Shown here: positions 8,480-18,021 of the stretch, in pieces
How the letters are laid out: each line of letters starts with the position of its first letter
Numbering within the stretch: position 1 is the first letter of the stretch
From: Pedobacter gandavensis
GTDB taxonomy: Bacteria > Bacteroidota > Bacteroidia > Sphingobacteriales > Sphingobacteriaceae
Assembly (NCBI RefSeq): GCF_014172405.1
Contig: NZ_WNXC01000010.1
Span: forward strand, 1 to 64,000
Length of the DNA: 64,000 bases
Reading direction: 5' to 3'
The notes under the pieces: model-generated
Database searches by the model: none
The model's input: only the letters and a program-made list of their open reading frames with translations
Told to the model about the DNA's origin: nothing
Position numbers and translations under genes: made by a program

Positions 8480-9001
8480 ATGCCGACAATAGAAATAGTT
8501 TCGATTAACTCAACAGCACTTCAGCTGAACCAAGAAAACTTTAGCATTGCAATCATAGAAGAAGATAAGCTTATAAGTCATCGGGAACTTTTTTATGATT
8601 TACTTCGGCAGCAAAACGGAATAATTGTTCATATCGGCAATCCTGAGTTTAAATACGACAAGTGTGGTGGATTTTTCGCTGGTGAATTAATTGATTGGGA
8701 TATTGATTATCCAGGTGAACTTATAATACCAGTCAACAAGATCAGTGATCCAATTTTCAATAGTGACGCAAATCAGCAATTCAGTTTTAAGTTCTTAGAT
8801 CAATATAAACCTGATATTGATAAGCTATTAAAGATAGCACTTGACAAATCGCCAATTAAGAAAGTCTGCTTTCTCACAGATTATCAATTTGGCCCTGGAA
8901 AAGAAACCATAGAAATTATTTATACCATTAACGACTTTTGGCAACAACATGACAACAATGGCTTGCGCTTAAATACACTATATGAAATGTATGGACAATA
9001 A
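8480..9001 (+). CDS. Hypothetical soluble protein, immunity-like
   Basis: This protein has 173 residues with no signal or membrane segment. It is acidic, with segments LIIPVNKISDPIFN and CFLTDYQFGPGKETIEIIYT. Its size, acidity and place as the last small gene of cassette C suggest an orphan immunity protein, but no family is recognised. Confidence 0.55.
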   Translation: MPTIEIVSINSTALQLNQENFSIAIIEEDKLISHRELFYDLLRQQNGIIVHIGNPEFKYDKCGGFFAGELIDWDIDYPGELIIPVNKISDPIFNSDANQQFSFKFLDQYKPDIDKLLKIALDKSPIKKVCFLTDYQFGPGKETIEIIYTINDFWQQHDNNGLRLNTLYEMYGQ

Positions 9002-9220
9002 GAATGCAGAATTTACAACAAACCTTATGCTGGAACTGATACTGTAGCTTGCTTATTTGTTTGGTTTCTGGATAAGAACATTCTTTATAAACCAGATGGA
9101 TCAAAACGCATAGCAGACCTTGCATTGGTTGCGCTAACACTAATGATAGCTGAAAGGAAATCTGAAGAGAAGGAAATAATGGTGAAGGTAATGGTCAACC
9201 TTATAAATATCAAGAACTAA
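9002..9220 (+). pseudogene. Possible gene remnant at the end of cassette C
   Basis: A 72-codon open frame without a good start runs from just after the previous stop to a TAA at 9218-9220. It contains protein-like segments CLFVWFLDKNILYKPDGSKR and ADLALVALTLMIAERKSEEK. It may be the C-terminal end of a lost gene. Evidence is limited to the open frame and amino-acid texture. Confidence 0.3.
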
Positions 9221-9224
9221 AAAA

Positions 9225-9247
9225 GCCTCTAGATATCATCTAGAGGC
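9225..9247 (+). terminator. Terminator-like hairpin at the right end of cassette C
   Basis: GCCTCTAGAT (9225-9234) pairs perfectly with ATCTAGAGGC (9238-9247) after an A-run. It corresponds to the hairpin of cassette B (5299-5319), with paired compensating differences (CTC/GAG against CTT/AAG), as expected for a conserved stem. Confidence 0.65.
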
Positions 9248-9274
9248 TAATAAATATATTTTTTAATAATCTTT

Positions 9275-9299
9275 CCCATATGGGAAAGATTGCAGTACC
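9275..9299 (+). other. Right end of cassette C: palindrome plus TACC core
   Basis: CCCATATGGG (9275-9284) is again 11 nt before TACC (9296-9299). Confidence 0.7.
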
Positions 9300-9490
9300 G
9301 TATCTCCGGATTACTTTGAACATTTAGATCGTTTTTTAAGGCTTATAGAACCTATTATTAATGATTTAAATGTCAAAGGTTTTATTTGAATTTGCCTTTG
9401 CTCTAGTTATTAACAGCGCAAATTTAGTGAAAAATAACCTTAACCGGACTAGAATTGAACCAAAAATTTGGAAGTAAAGTAATTTAAAGT
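9296..9490 (+). repeat. Cassette-junction repeat R4, left end of the defence cassette
   Basis: R4 starts TACCGTATCTCCGGATTAC and encodes the 29-residue tail (ending DLNVKGFI, one change from R1 and R3) to TGA. It then carries GCCTTTGCTCTAG, AACCTTAACCGGACTAG, TTGAACCAAAAATTTGG and AAGTAAAGTAATTT. It is the nearest candidate left attachment site for the intact recombinase at 26368. An element from 9296 to 27870 would be about 18.6 kb. Confidence 0.85.
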
Positions 9491-9543
9491 TGAACCTAAA
9501 AAACTTGACATTTTATTTTTTTTGTATTAAAACTCTAATTACA

Positions 9544-9960
9544 CTATGATCTAAGTGCACGTATTTTTTTGACGAACCCATAAAACATCAACAAAACACT
9601 ACCTGTCAACATAATAGCAAAGAAAGTCACCACAACATAAGCTGCATTTGAGGTATTATAAGTATCATAAGATACCCCTAAATCTCGCCATATCTGATAA
9701 CAATTGACCAGCTGATAAATGAAATCAGGTATAAATACAAGCGTGAGCACGATTGAGCCTACGAGAAGTGGAATCAACTTGCTCCTCAAAATGGTCTTAG
9801 CCTTCGTATAATTCGGTTTATTATCTGGTTTCAAATCTCCAGTCTTGGGAACAACGTCGAGTATGTCCCTAATATCAGAATAGTAGAGGCCGTAAATGGT
9901 TGTCAAGGCAGCTAAGATCAAGCTTGCCGAGGATAGAACATCAGAAGAAATATCAGACAT
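9544..9960 (-). CDS. Three-helix membrane protein next to Gabija-like genes
   Basis: This protein has 138 residues with three transmembrane helices: residues 11-28 (ASLILAALTTIYGLYY), 64-85 (LIPLLVGSIVLTLVFIPDF) and 108-128 (VVVTFFAIMLTGSVLLMFYG). Its start overlaps the end of the upstream gene by 8 nt (9953-9960), so translation is probably coupled. The pair diverges from the Gabija-like operon. A small membrane protein paired with a soluble partner inside a defence cluster could be an abortive-infection effector and sensor, but I recognise no family. Confidence 0.65.
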   Translation of the reverse strand: MSDISSDVLSSASLILAALTTIYGLYYSDIRDILDVVPKTGDLKPDNKPNYTKAKTILRSKLIPLLVGSIVLTLVFIPDFIYQLVNCYQIWRDLGVSYDTYNTSNAAYVVVTFFAIMLTGSVLLMFYGFVKKIRALRS

Positions 9961-10543
9961 ATGAATTTATAGTTTGTGCAATCCCAAAATGATTGCATAA
10001 AGCCGCGTAAGAAGAATTCTGTATCGTAAAGATGCCGTTGGTTGCGCCATCCTTTTCAACCATTGGCAGTTTATTGTTCAGCTGACCCAAACGCTTATTT
10101 AGCTCATCCTTAAAAAATATATTATCCAATGGTAGCTTGAAGTTCTCCTCTTCATTTTTCAACGTTTTATCTCTTAACAGCCTAATAAGCATTCCATTAA
10201 TTATATCAGAGAGTTCATATTGGTACTTAGAGGTAATCGAGCGAATAAGCGAACGACTTTCGGCAGAAGTGATCTGAAACAGCGAACTGATTTGCTGCTC
10301 ACTGGGAATCGCACCCTGAAAATAGTGCTTGATCAGATTGAGTAATCTAAACTCCATCATATCCTTGCCCCGGGTAAATACCCGCTGACCGAGGATCATC
10401 TTATTATATTCAGTCAGCGATGCTAGACCGACCCTGGAGAGCTTTTGCTCTAATGCTGCCTGATCGGCACAATCTAGGATCCTTTTGAGAAGGTCGATCT
10501 CATCATTACTGATGTCGATCTGGAAAGCGATATTTAGCAGCAT
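9953..10543 (-). CDS. Hypothetical helical protein, partner of the membrane protein
   Basis: This 196-residue protein is mostly helical, with no signal or membrane segment. It starts ISNDEIDLLKRILDC, has a basic middle (RVFTRGKDMMEFRLLNLIKH, then SRSLIRSITSKYQY) and ends in an HTH-like stretch (YAALCNHFGIAQTIN). The 8-nt overlap with the downstream membrane protein indicates an operon. Family not recognised. Confidence 0.6.
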   Translation of the reverse strand: MLLNIAFQIDISNDEIDLLKRILDCADQAALEQKLSRVGLASLTEYNKMILGQRVFTRGKDMMEFRLLNLIKHYFQGAIPSEQQISSLFQITSAESRSLIRSITSKYQYELSDIINGMLIRLLRDKTLKNEEENFKLPLDNIFFKDELNKRLGQLNNKLPMVEKDGATNGIFTIQNSSYAALCNHFGIAQTINSYV

Positions 10544-10881
10544 GATTATTTATGTTTAGCCAAAGTGAAAAATGGTTTTAAAAAAAATTAACATATCCAT
10601 CCTTGCCATTGTATAAAATGGCATAATAAAGAAGGGATTTTGCTAAAATAGGAAATATATTATTCTAATTGGGAATAGAAATATTATATTGCTTTGATTA
10701 ACTTCAAATTAACGAAATGACCCACTCTCTAAACAAAAAGCCAAGACCATTTGGCACCGCTGCTACTTCCCTACCCACCCTGTTTATGTTATAACCTATG
10801 TAACGGAACTCCCAATAGGATAATAGCGATGCTCCCTCGCCCTATCCAAAGGAGCGTAGTGATTAACCTAAAGAAATTATT
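10544..10881. promoter_or_regulatory. Divergent intergenic region before the Gabija-like operon
   Basis: These 338 bp separate the minus-strand membrane operon from gajA and must hold both promoters. The left half is very AT-rich. A 25-codon frame (10717-10794, starting MTHSLNKKPRPFG) lies upstream of gajA and could be a leader peptide or chance. No Shine-Dalgarno-like sequence is obvious before the gajA ATG, which is normal for Bacteroidota. Confidence 0.35.
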
Positions 10882-12975
10882 ATGAAAATATTTAAAATTG
10901 AGATCGAGAACTTTCGATTATTGAAGCGATTTTCCATGGACCTTGAAAATGAACTGTCCCTAGTCATTGGAAAGAACAATACGGGCAAGACCTCCATACT
11001 GATGCTACTGGAAAAATTCTTGAATCCATCGGACAGAAACAAATTCCACTTCGATGATTTCAACATCGAATACAAAAAACAGATTAGGGAACTGCTGGAA
11101 CTGGAAACACAGCCCTTAAAGACGGACTATGTTACCTCCGGGCTTAAGCTCAAAGTGTTTATAGCTTATGATGAGCACGACAATCTGAGCAACATCAACC
11201 GAGTGATGATGGACCTGGATCCCGCAAACAACAATGTTGTCCTGGGCTTTGAGTATACCCTGGACTACCTTGGATTTGTAACAGCAAGGAAAGCATACTC
11301 TGAACACCAATTCTTAGAGAAAGAGAAACTAGCTGCAGATCCGAATTACAAGATCAAAGGCATTTACGAGTTCCTGAAACAACAGCAGGGTGATTTCTTC
11401 AAACTTAATAAAAAATCATTTGAATTCGACCGTACGAACAAAAAGGTCAACGAATTGGTGTATATCGATCTGATCAAGGAGGAGATCAGCACAAAAGACA
11501 TCATCAATTTTAAGTACATAAGTGCAAAAAGGGATGTGACCAATAAGGATGTTGACAAAACGCTCTCCACACAAACCTCTCGCATTTATGAAAAAACAGA
11601 GGCAACAGATGAGCGCAATCAAGCCGTTGAGGACTTTAAGGAGAAACTTAGTGAGACTGACGATCATTTAAGTGGGATATATAAATCTATGTTTTCCGGA
11701 ATCATAAAAAAGGTAAAATCTTTTGGTGGGATCAAGGTAAACGAATCGGACATCGAAATCATCTCAACGCTCCAACACCGTGAGCTGCTGAAGGGCAATA
11801 CCACGGTAGTCTACAAGCACGATGAGGATAATCATCTCCCTGAACACTATAATGGCCTAGGTTATATGAACCTGATTAGCATGATTTTTGAGATCGAGAT
11901 CCTCGTTCACGAGTTCAAACGCGAGGCTGGCGCGATACCAGCGGACATAAACCTGTTGTTTATCGAGGAACCAGAGGCACACACACATCCACAGATGCAG
12001 TATGTGTTCATCAAGAACATCAAGAAACTGCTTGGCGATGGCGTGAGTCGAAAAGACGGAATCATCAGGAAATTGCAATATATCATTAGTACACATTCTT
12101 CCCATATAGTAGCAGACAGTGATTTCAATGATATTAAGTACCTTAAGAAACAAGGCCAGAATGGCGTCAACGCCATCAGCCTAAAGGATCTGAAAAAGGA
12201 TTATGACCTTGAAAACAAGCATTATCAGTTCCTCACTCAGTATCTGACCATCAGCCGTGCGGAAATCTTCTTTGCGGATAAAGCCGTGCTCATCGAAGGC
12301 GACACCGAGCGAATCCTAATCCCCACAATCATGAGAAAGATCGATTTAGAGGAAAAGCAACTCTTACTTGATGCCGGAGAAGAAGATCCTATTATGCCTC
12401 TGCTCTCTCAGAATATTTCCATTATAGAGGTCGGAGCCTATTCGCAGATCTTCGAAAAGTTCATTGACTTCCTGGGGATCAAGTCACTAATCATTACCGA
12501 CCTAGATGCAGTTGGAGATGATGATAAGGCTTGTGAAGTGGCGATTGGAACGAACTATTCTAATGATGCACTTAACTACTTTTTCCGTTCCGCAACCTTG
12601 ACTGAACTGAGGGCCTTTGTAATTTCGGAAAAATGTTTTGAAAAGAGCAGTGGAACCTGGCAGCAAAATCAGAACGGACGGCTCTGTGTAGTCTTCCAAA
12701 CTGAGGAGGACACTTACCATGCTCGGAGCTTTGAGGATGGTTTCATACATATCAACCGAAATTTTATCATCACCAATAAGGAAAGCTTCAATGGTCTGAA
12801 GAATAGAAGTATTTTCGATGATACGAAAAAGAACGCCTATTTTCTGGCAGCGAACTGCATTAAAAAGAAAACACATTTTGCAATGGATATTATCTATCAC
12901 AGTGATTCTGAACTAAAGAACTGGAAGATACCGGCATATATCAAAGAAGGATTATTATGGTTGAAAAAAGATTAG
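10882..12975 (+). CDS. gajA: GajA-like OLD-family ATPase-nuclease (Gabija-like defence)
   Basis: This protein has 697 residues. The N-terminal ABC-type ATPase begins KIFKIEIENFRLLKRFSM with Walker A GKNNTGKT near residue 32. Walker B is LLFIEEPEAHTHPQMQYVF near 358, followed by ISTHSSHIVADSDF. A C-terminal TOPRIM nuclease starts near residue 465 (KAVLIEGDTERILIP, then IIEVGAYSQIFEKF and LIITDLDAVG). This is the OLD layout, and the UvrD-like helicase immediately downstream, overlapping by 19 nt, defines the Gabija arrangement. It is longer than the GajA I remember from Bacillus (near 580 residues). The family cuts DNA when nucleotide pools fall during phage infection. Confidence 0.85.
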   Translation: MKIFKIEIENFRLLKRFSMDLENELSLVIGKNNTGKTSILMLLEKFLNPSDRNKFHFDDFNIEYKKQIRELLELETQPLKTDYVTSGLKLKVFIAYDEHDNLSNINRVMMDLDPANNNVVLGFEYTLDYLGFVTARKAYSEHQFLEKEKLAADPNYKIKGIYEFLKQQQGDFFKLNKKSFEFDRTNKKVNELVYIDLIKEEISTKDIINFKYISAKRDVTNKDVDKTLSTQTSRIYEKTEATDERNQAVEDFKEKLSETDDHLSGIYKSMFSGIIKKVKSFGGIKVNESDIEIISTLQHRELLKGNTTVVYKHDEDNHLPEHYNGLGYMNLISMIFEIEILVHEFKREAGAIPADINLLFIEEPEAHTHPQMQYVFIKNIKKLLGDGVSRKDGIIRKLQYIISTHSSHIVADSDFNDIKYLKKQGQNGVNAISLKDLKKDYDLENKHYQFLTQYLTISRAEIFFADKAVLIEGDTERILIPTIMRKIDLEEKQLLLDAGEEDPIMPLLSQNISIIEVGAYSQIFEKFIDFLGIKSLIITDLDAVGDDDKACEVAIGTNYSNDALNYFFRSATLTELRAFVISEKCFEKSSGTWQQNQNGRLCVVFQTEEDTYHARSFEDGFIHINRNFIITNKESFNGLKNRSIFDDTKKNAYFLAANCIKKKTHFAMDIIYHSDSELKNWKIPAYIKEGLLWLKKD

Positions 12976-14888
12976 CGCTTGAGCCAGAGGTGCAGGAGAT
13001 ATTCTCCATTATCGATCAGGAGGGAAACTTTTTGCTCAGCGGGGGTGCTGGGAGCGGTAAGACCTATTCCCTGGTCCAAGTGATCATGCAGGTAATTAGG
13101 GAAAACCCCACGGCAAAGATCGCTTGTATGACATATACCAATGCAGCAGTGAAAGAAATCGAAGAGCGGATAAACCACGCTAACCTCAATGTCACGACCA
13201 TACATGATTTTCTATGGGACAATATCAAGCACTTTCAAAAGGAACTGAAAGCGGCATTAATTACCTTATGCAATGATGAAACCGTTACAGCCATTTCGCT
13301 TGATGAACACACTCCTTTGGCCATTAACTTTTTCGACACCTGTGAGGAAGGTATCCAATATAAGGAGTTCCTAAGGCTAAAAGAAGGTATAATTTCCCAT
13401 GATGAGGTGCTCATCGTAGCCACTCACCTCTTTGGAAAGTATCCAAAACTGAGTAACGTGGTCAAGGACAAGTATCCTTTCATCTTGATTGATGAATACC
13501 AGGATACCAGTAAGGAGGTCATTGACATCTTCCTTACCCATTTCGATCTCAGCAAAAGAAAAAACATTATCGGATTTTTTGGAGATGCCATGCAGTCCAT
13601 CTATGATGACACCATCGGCAACCTGAACGAATATCGTCACTGCATCAGGGAGGTGAAGAAACATCAAAATAGAAGAAGTCCACAAAAAGTCATCGATCTG
13701 GCCAACAAGCTCCGGACGGATGGGATTGTCCAAGTACCCTCAACAGATATCAATGCACCCAATATGAACCAAGGCAACCTAAAACAGGGGCGAATTCTTT
13801 TTTTACATTCTGCATTGACAGGCGTAAAAAAAGCAAAAGAATTTCTCATCCGGGAACAGACATGGGATTTTACCAATAGCAAAGAAACAAAGGAGCTTTA
13901 CCTTACCCACAACCTTATTGCTGACGGAGCAGGCTTTAAGAACCTAATGGATATCTATGATAAGGACCAGGTACTCGCTTACCGAACCCGAATCAAAAAA
14001 TACATACAGGACACCGGCATCAACACTGATTTCTCCTCGAATACCTTTGGAGAGGTGATTGAGCTACTGAAACAGGGAAAGACTGAAACCACACTGAGGC
14101 CGATACTACCAACCGCTGGAATGAATGATTTCATCAAAGCCCGCCCCGACCTCATGCAAATTGCCTTAGCTTCAAACTATAGCGAACTCATGAAACTTTA
14201 TGTCCACAAGGACCACCTTGTAGACGACAAGAAGAACAATGCAAGTGACGAGAAAAAGAAAGGATCGAAACGGGACGCTCTAATCAAACATCTTTTCAAA
14301 ATCCAGACCAATATACATCTTTACCAAAACCACCAGTACAATGAATTCCTCCGCGTTACTGACTATAGGATACATATCCAGAAGATTGTGGACAAACAAA
14401 TACTAAAGGATAACATAGAAAACCTGATCAATGTAGGAAACAAAACCATCGAGCAGGTTATCCTTGAAGCACACGAAAAACGGATTTGTATTATGGAGGA
14501 TAAACTCGATGAGTTTATTGCGGACAAGTCTTATCTGTACAATCGAGTAAAGGACATCCAATTCTCTGAATTTCAATCACTATATAATTTCCTTGAAGGA
14601 AAAACCCCTTTTTCCACCCAGCATAAAACAAAAGGAAGTGAATTTGACAACGTACTGGTCATCATGGACAATGGACGATGGAACAATTACAACTTTGCAA
14701 ACCTCTTCTTAAACACCGGCACAGAGACTGTACTGATCAGGACTCAAAAAATATTTTATGTATGTTGTACCAGAGCAAAGGAAAACTTGGCCGTTTACTA
14801 TCATGACCCTAATCCTTCCGTAATAGCCAAAGCTAAGGAATGGTTTGGAGTAGACAACGTCATTGACTTAAGTGCAGCTGCACCTTAA
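12957..14888 (+). CDS. gajB: GajB-like UvrD/Rep-family helicase (Gabija-like defence)
   Basis: This 643-residue superfamily 1 helicase has motif I LLSGGAGSGKTYSL (near residue 25), Ia MTYTNAAVKEIEERI, II DEYQDTSKEVIDIF (near 180), III IIGFFGDAMQSIYDD, V STQHKTKGSEFDNVLVI (near 560) and VI IFYVCCTRAKENLAVYY. All core motifs look intact. It starts inside the 3' end of gajA, so expression is coupled. GajB homologues work with GajA in anti-phage defence. This one is longer than the roughly 500 residues I recall for the founding member, mainly in the region between motifs III and V. Confidence 0.85.
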   Translation: MVEKRLALEPEVQEIFSIIDQEGNFLLSGGAGSGKTYSLVQVIMQVIRENPTAKIACMTYTNAAVKEIEERINHANLNVTTIHDFLWDNIKHFQKELKAALITLCNDETVTAISLDEHTPLAINFFDTCEEGIQYKEFLRLKEGIISHDEVLIVATHLFGKYPKLSNVVKDKYPFILIDEYQDTSKEVIDIFLTHFDLSKRKNIIGFFGDAMQSIYDDTIGNLNEYRHCIREVKKHQNRRSPQKVIDLANKLRTDGIVQVPSTDINAPNMNQGNLKQGRILFLHSALTGVKKAKEFLIREQTWDFTNSKETKELYLTHNLIADGAGFKNLMDIYDKDQVLAYRTRIKKYIQDTGINTDFSSNTFGEVIELLKQGKTETTLRPILPTAGMNDFIKARPDLMQIALASNYSELMKLYVHKDHLVDDKKNNASDEKKKGSKRDALIKHLFKIQTNIHLYQNHQYNEFLRVTDYRIHIQKIVDKQILKDNIENLINVGNKTIEQVILEAHEKRICIMEDKLDEFIADKSYLYNRVKDIQFSEFQSLYNFLEGKTPFSTQHKTKGSEFDNVLVIMDNGRWNNYNFANLFLNTGTETVLIRTQKIFYVCCTRAKENLAVYYHDPNPSVIAKAKEWFGVDNVIDLSAAAP

Positions 14889-15134
14889 GTTAATGAACGT
14901 TGTCTTAGATCAGCTCCACCTCATGGACACCTTTTTTTAGTCCTTGGGGTGGAAATATCCGATCTGCTGAGTACCAAATTTCGTCACAAAATATTCAGGT
15001 ATAAATCGAAAGTTCCGAAAATTAATATCTCAGGAATTGTCAAAACAATTATGAAGGATAACTGAAAACCATCATTATGATTGTAAATGCTCAGAAAAAA
15101 AACAAAACTATTACTAGTGGGAAGCCATCCATTT

Positions 15135-16142
15135 TTACTCTTTCGGGAGTATGACAATTCCAAACTCTTCTGCTATATCTCTTGCCATTTTTGATAGAAT
15201 TCTTTGATGATGATTATCAACGTTTAGAATATTTCCCATCAATAGATCCCAAACCTCATTCTCAGAGCTAAAAATCGATTTGTAGTCATAGTAAATTTCA
15301 CTAACGGTATTCTCAGAATAAACATGGGCCTTGGTGATGATATCCGATGCATAGTTTTTATGAAATTTATATCGATCCCTGATCAAAAAGCTCCCTAAGC
15401 TCGTTTCCGCCCTCTCTTTTAAACCGGGGTCTTTCGAATCATCATATAAAAACTCCAGTTCAAAATCTTTCTTGTGTACTAGGAAATCAACATCCGATAT
15501 ATTCGTTCTAAATTTCACAACACTCTCGACGCTTTCGAGCATTGGATGGATGTGGCTAGTAACCCTAAAGGGATCGCTTCCCTTTAAACTTGAATTACAG
15601 GTATAGCATGAGGGAATAAGATTGTAGAATGATAGCGCGAAATAAGGATGTGAGGCTTTGTCCAAGAAGTGATCTAAATGGGGACGAGCTTTTTTACCTC
15701 CTTTTTTTTTGATCGCAAAAGTGAACTGTGCATTGCAATATGGGCAGGTATTTAGCTTTAACTTGTCCACATGTTCATAAGCCAATCTACCCGAGATTCT
15801 TTTAGTAAATCCATAATCGTAGTCATAATTAAATACCTGAAAGATAATATTATTGAACCATTTCCTAACCTGAACTATGCTAAGCTGAGGATTACTTGTA
15901 ATATAGTTATTCTTAACCTCATTTGCGATCGGCTCGACCTCTGCTAATAGCTCCTCAAGCTTAGCAGGTCGCCCCATGATAAAATCATCAATACGAGGTA
16001 TGATATATGTGAATACCGGGGCAGCAAGCCCCATCAGTCCTTCTACAAGCTTATTCTTTACCCGAAGATACTTCTCTACATTTTCGAAATGTTCCACTGC
16101 CAGGGCATCCAGTTCTTCGATGCTTAATGGTGTCTTGATCAT
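15135..16142 (-). CDS. ptuB: HNH endonuclease, PtuB-like (Septu-like defence)
   Basis: This protein has 335 residues. The HNH/zinc core has two CxxC pairs: CPYCNAQFTFA near residue 135 and CYTCNSSLKGSDPF near 180. Between them lies the catalytic segment HLDHFLDKASHPYFALSFYN, then LIPS. This DHFLDKxxxP...NLxPxCxxCN pattern is typical of HNH proteins paired with AAA ATPases in Septu and of the same module in some retrons. Its ATG overlaps the stop of the upstream ATPase gene (ATGA, 16139-16142). No reverse transcriptase is nearby, so Septu is preferred over a retron. Confidence 0.75.
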   Translation of the reverse strand: MIKTPLSIEELDALAVEHFENVEKYLRVKNKLVEGLMGLAAPVFTYIIPRIDDFIMGRPAKLEELLAEVEPIANEVKNNYITSNPQLSIVQVRKWFNNIIFQVFNYDYDYGFTKRISGRLAYEHVDKLKLNTCPYCNAQFTFAIKKKGGKKARPHLDHFLDKASHPYFALSFYNLIPSCYTCNSSLKGSDPFRVTSHIHPMLESVESVVKFRTNISDVDFLVHKKDFELEFLYDDSKDPGLKERAETSLGSFLIRDRYKFHKNYASDIITKAHVYSENTVSEIYYDYKSIFSSENEVWDLLMGNILNVDNHHQRILSKMARDIAEEFGIVILPKE

Positions 16143-18001
16143 GGCTTTTTACCCTTCTCTTTCCTCAACACACGCAAACGCTCTAGAAGTATACTCTCTT
16201 CATCATTATTGAATTTCTCTATCCACATCCCCTGAAGCTTTCGTCTCAGAATCGGCTCTCCAATTAACGAAATAGTCTTTCTATAATCCTCCCGTGGAAC
16301 CGTCTTTTTCTTATCCTTAAGAAATTTGATGATATCATTGATTCTCTTTTTGGCAAAATCGCCCATCAGCACGCCGTCCATATAGAACGAATTGGCAAAC
16401 AGCTCATGGATATTTGCACCAAAGGTATTTCCCCTAATAACATCTTTTTCATGAATAATAATCTCACCAGTGGCCTTATTTCTTTCAAGGAATATAATAT
16501 GCGGATTGGTGAGATCGGAGGTCAGAAATGGTGTATTAGTGGTAAAAATCAATTGCACTGATCTCTTGTCAAAGATCTTTGATATAAACTTTATAGTATT
16601 GATAAAAAACTCCCTTTGCCATTCTGGATGAAACCCGGCATCTCCCTCATCGATCAGCAAAACAACAGTCTTTTTCAACTGAGCACCCTGTCCCTCAACC
16701 AATCCATAAATTCTTGAAAAAAAGGATAACATAGACTGCTGACCTGTGCTCAAATTACGCCATTTAAACTCCAGATAGCCCGATCTCCCTTTGGATTGAA
16801 GATAATGTACCATAAACTTTTCGAAGTCCTCCTCACTGTCTTTTCCAATCGGAAGCAGAAGTTTTCTATCCTTATTATCACTTGCGCTACCTGTTTTAAT
16901 TTTATTATCATAAACCATCTCTCCAACAATTTCCAATAATCGCAAGACTATTTTACATTTATTCTGGATGATTGGATTGCTCAACAATTCTCCATTACCC
17001 ATCCGATGATATACTATATTGGCAAAGAATATCTTAACTGTTTCCACAATAGTCAGCCCTCGAGGAAGCTTAAACTCCGACTCAGAATCACTATTTCGAA
17101 AATAGACATTCATATAAACGATGAAATTTGCAAGTACCAGAAGATGAAACTCGGCTATAATACTTCCATCCTCTTTAAGATCATCGATACCCTGAAGCGA
17201 ATCGTTAACAAACTTTATGATATCATTTCCTATCGTGAGTGGCTTCCTACCATCCTGACTATTCAAAAACCTTATATCCCTTCTATCAAAATAGATAATC
17301 AATTCTTCTGGCCTAGTAAATGGCAATTTGATATCTTTTCGATTAACCAAGAATAGCATCGTGTCCCCGATTTCGGATGCCATCAAGGCATCCAGGTTTG
17401 TAACATCTGCATTCGCTACCTCTTTAGTCGTTTTATCCCTATTGAAATGGGCGAAGTGGGCTTCCGCCAATAAGGCAGCTGTTGAAATATTCTTCAATCC
17501 TGTAAATGAGTTAACCTCTGTCTTATAATCCAGAAAAAAAGAGTAATATATATAATCCACATCGCTGAACTCCCCAAGGAGCTTTACTGGATCTCCTTCA
17601 GCGGCATTCTGATCATATTTTTTAGTTCTGAATAGGCCTGTCTCATCATCGAGATCTAGATCTATTGATGTCGGAGAAAGAACAATTAGTTCCTTTTTGT
17701 TCCCTGCACTATAGGCAAAAATATCCTCATTTATCATAGGGTTAATTCCACTTGGCAGACGATTTTTGATGTACTCGAGAATACTCGATTTACCCGTTCC
17801 ATTCTGACCAACAATCGTAGTGACATTAGAAATATTTTTAGCTTCGAAAAAGTTCGGAATATAATCAGGATTATACCCTATCCGAAGCTTTTTCCTACCT
17901 TCTTCTATTTCCGACATTTTAAATATAAATTGTGAGGATAAATTAATTCCTCTTTTCTTGAGAAAATTAAAATCATTTATCCAGATATAATGAAGTTCCA
18001 T
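16139..18001 (-). CDS. ptuA: AAA/ABC-type ATPase, PtuA-like (Septu-like defence)
   Basis: This protein has 620 residues. Walker A TTIVGQNGTGKSSILEYI lies near residue 61, an ABC signature-like NLSTGQQSMLSFFSRIYG near 420 and Walker B VVLLIDEGDAGFHPEWQREF near 448. A final RSVQLIFTTNTPFLTSDL resembles the switch His/Asn region. The long insertion (about 100-400) is lineage specific. It overlaps the HNH gene by 4 nt, the usual Septu layout. In this family the ATPase controls the HNH nuclease during infection. Confidence 0.75.
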   Translation of the reverse strand: MELHYIWINDFNFLKKRGINLSSQFIFKMSEIEEGRKKLRIGYNPDYIPNFFEAKNISNVTTIVGQNGTGKSSILEYIKNRLPSGINPMINEDIFAYSAGNKKELIVLSPTSIDLDLDDETGLFRTKKYDQNAAEGDPVKLLGEFSDVDYIYYSFFLDYKTEVNSFTGLKNISTAALLAEAHFAHFNRDKTTKEVANADVTNLDALMASEIGDTMLFLVNRKDIKLPFTRPEELIIYFDRRDIRFLNSQDGRKPLTIGNDIIKFVNDSLQGIDDLKEDGSIIAEFHLLVLANFIVYMNVYFRNSDSESEFKLPRGLTIVETVKIFFANIVYHRMGNGELLSNPIIQNKCKIVLRLLEIVGEMVYDNKIKTGSASDNKDRKLLLPIGKDSEEDFEKFMVHYLQSKGRSGYLEFKWRNLSTGQQSMLSFFSRIYGLVEGQGAQLKKTVVLLIDEGDAGFHPEWQREFFINTIKFISKIFDKRSVQLIFTTNTPFLTSDLTNPHIIFLERNKATGEIIIHEKDVIRGNTFGANIHELFANSFYMDGVLMGDFAKKRINDIIKFLKDKKKTVPREDYRKTISLIGEPILRRKLQGMWIEKFNNDEESILLERLRVLRKEKGKKP

Positions 18002-18021
18002 AATCTATTATGAGCGTTTAG

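Noticed and set aside
15135-18001. Retron reading of the ATPase plus HNH pair
   Set aside because: No reverse transcriptase gene or msr/msd-like RNA is present nearby, so Septu-like is preferred.
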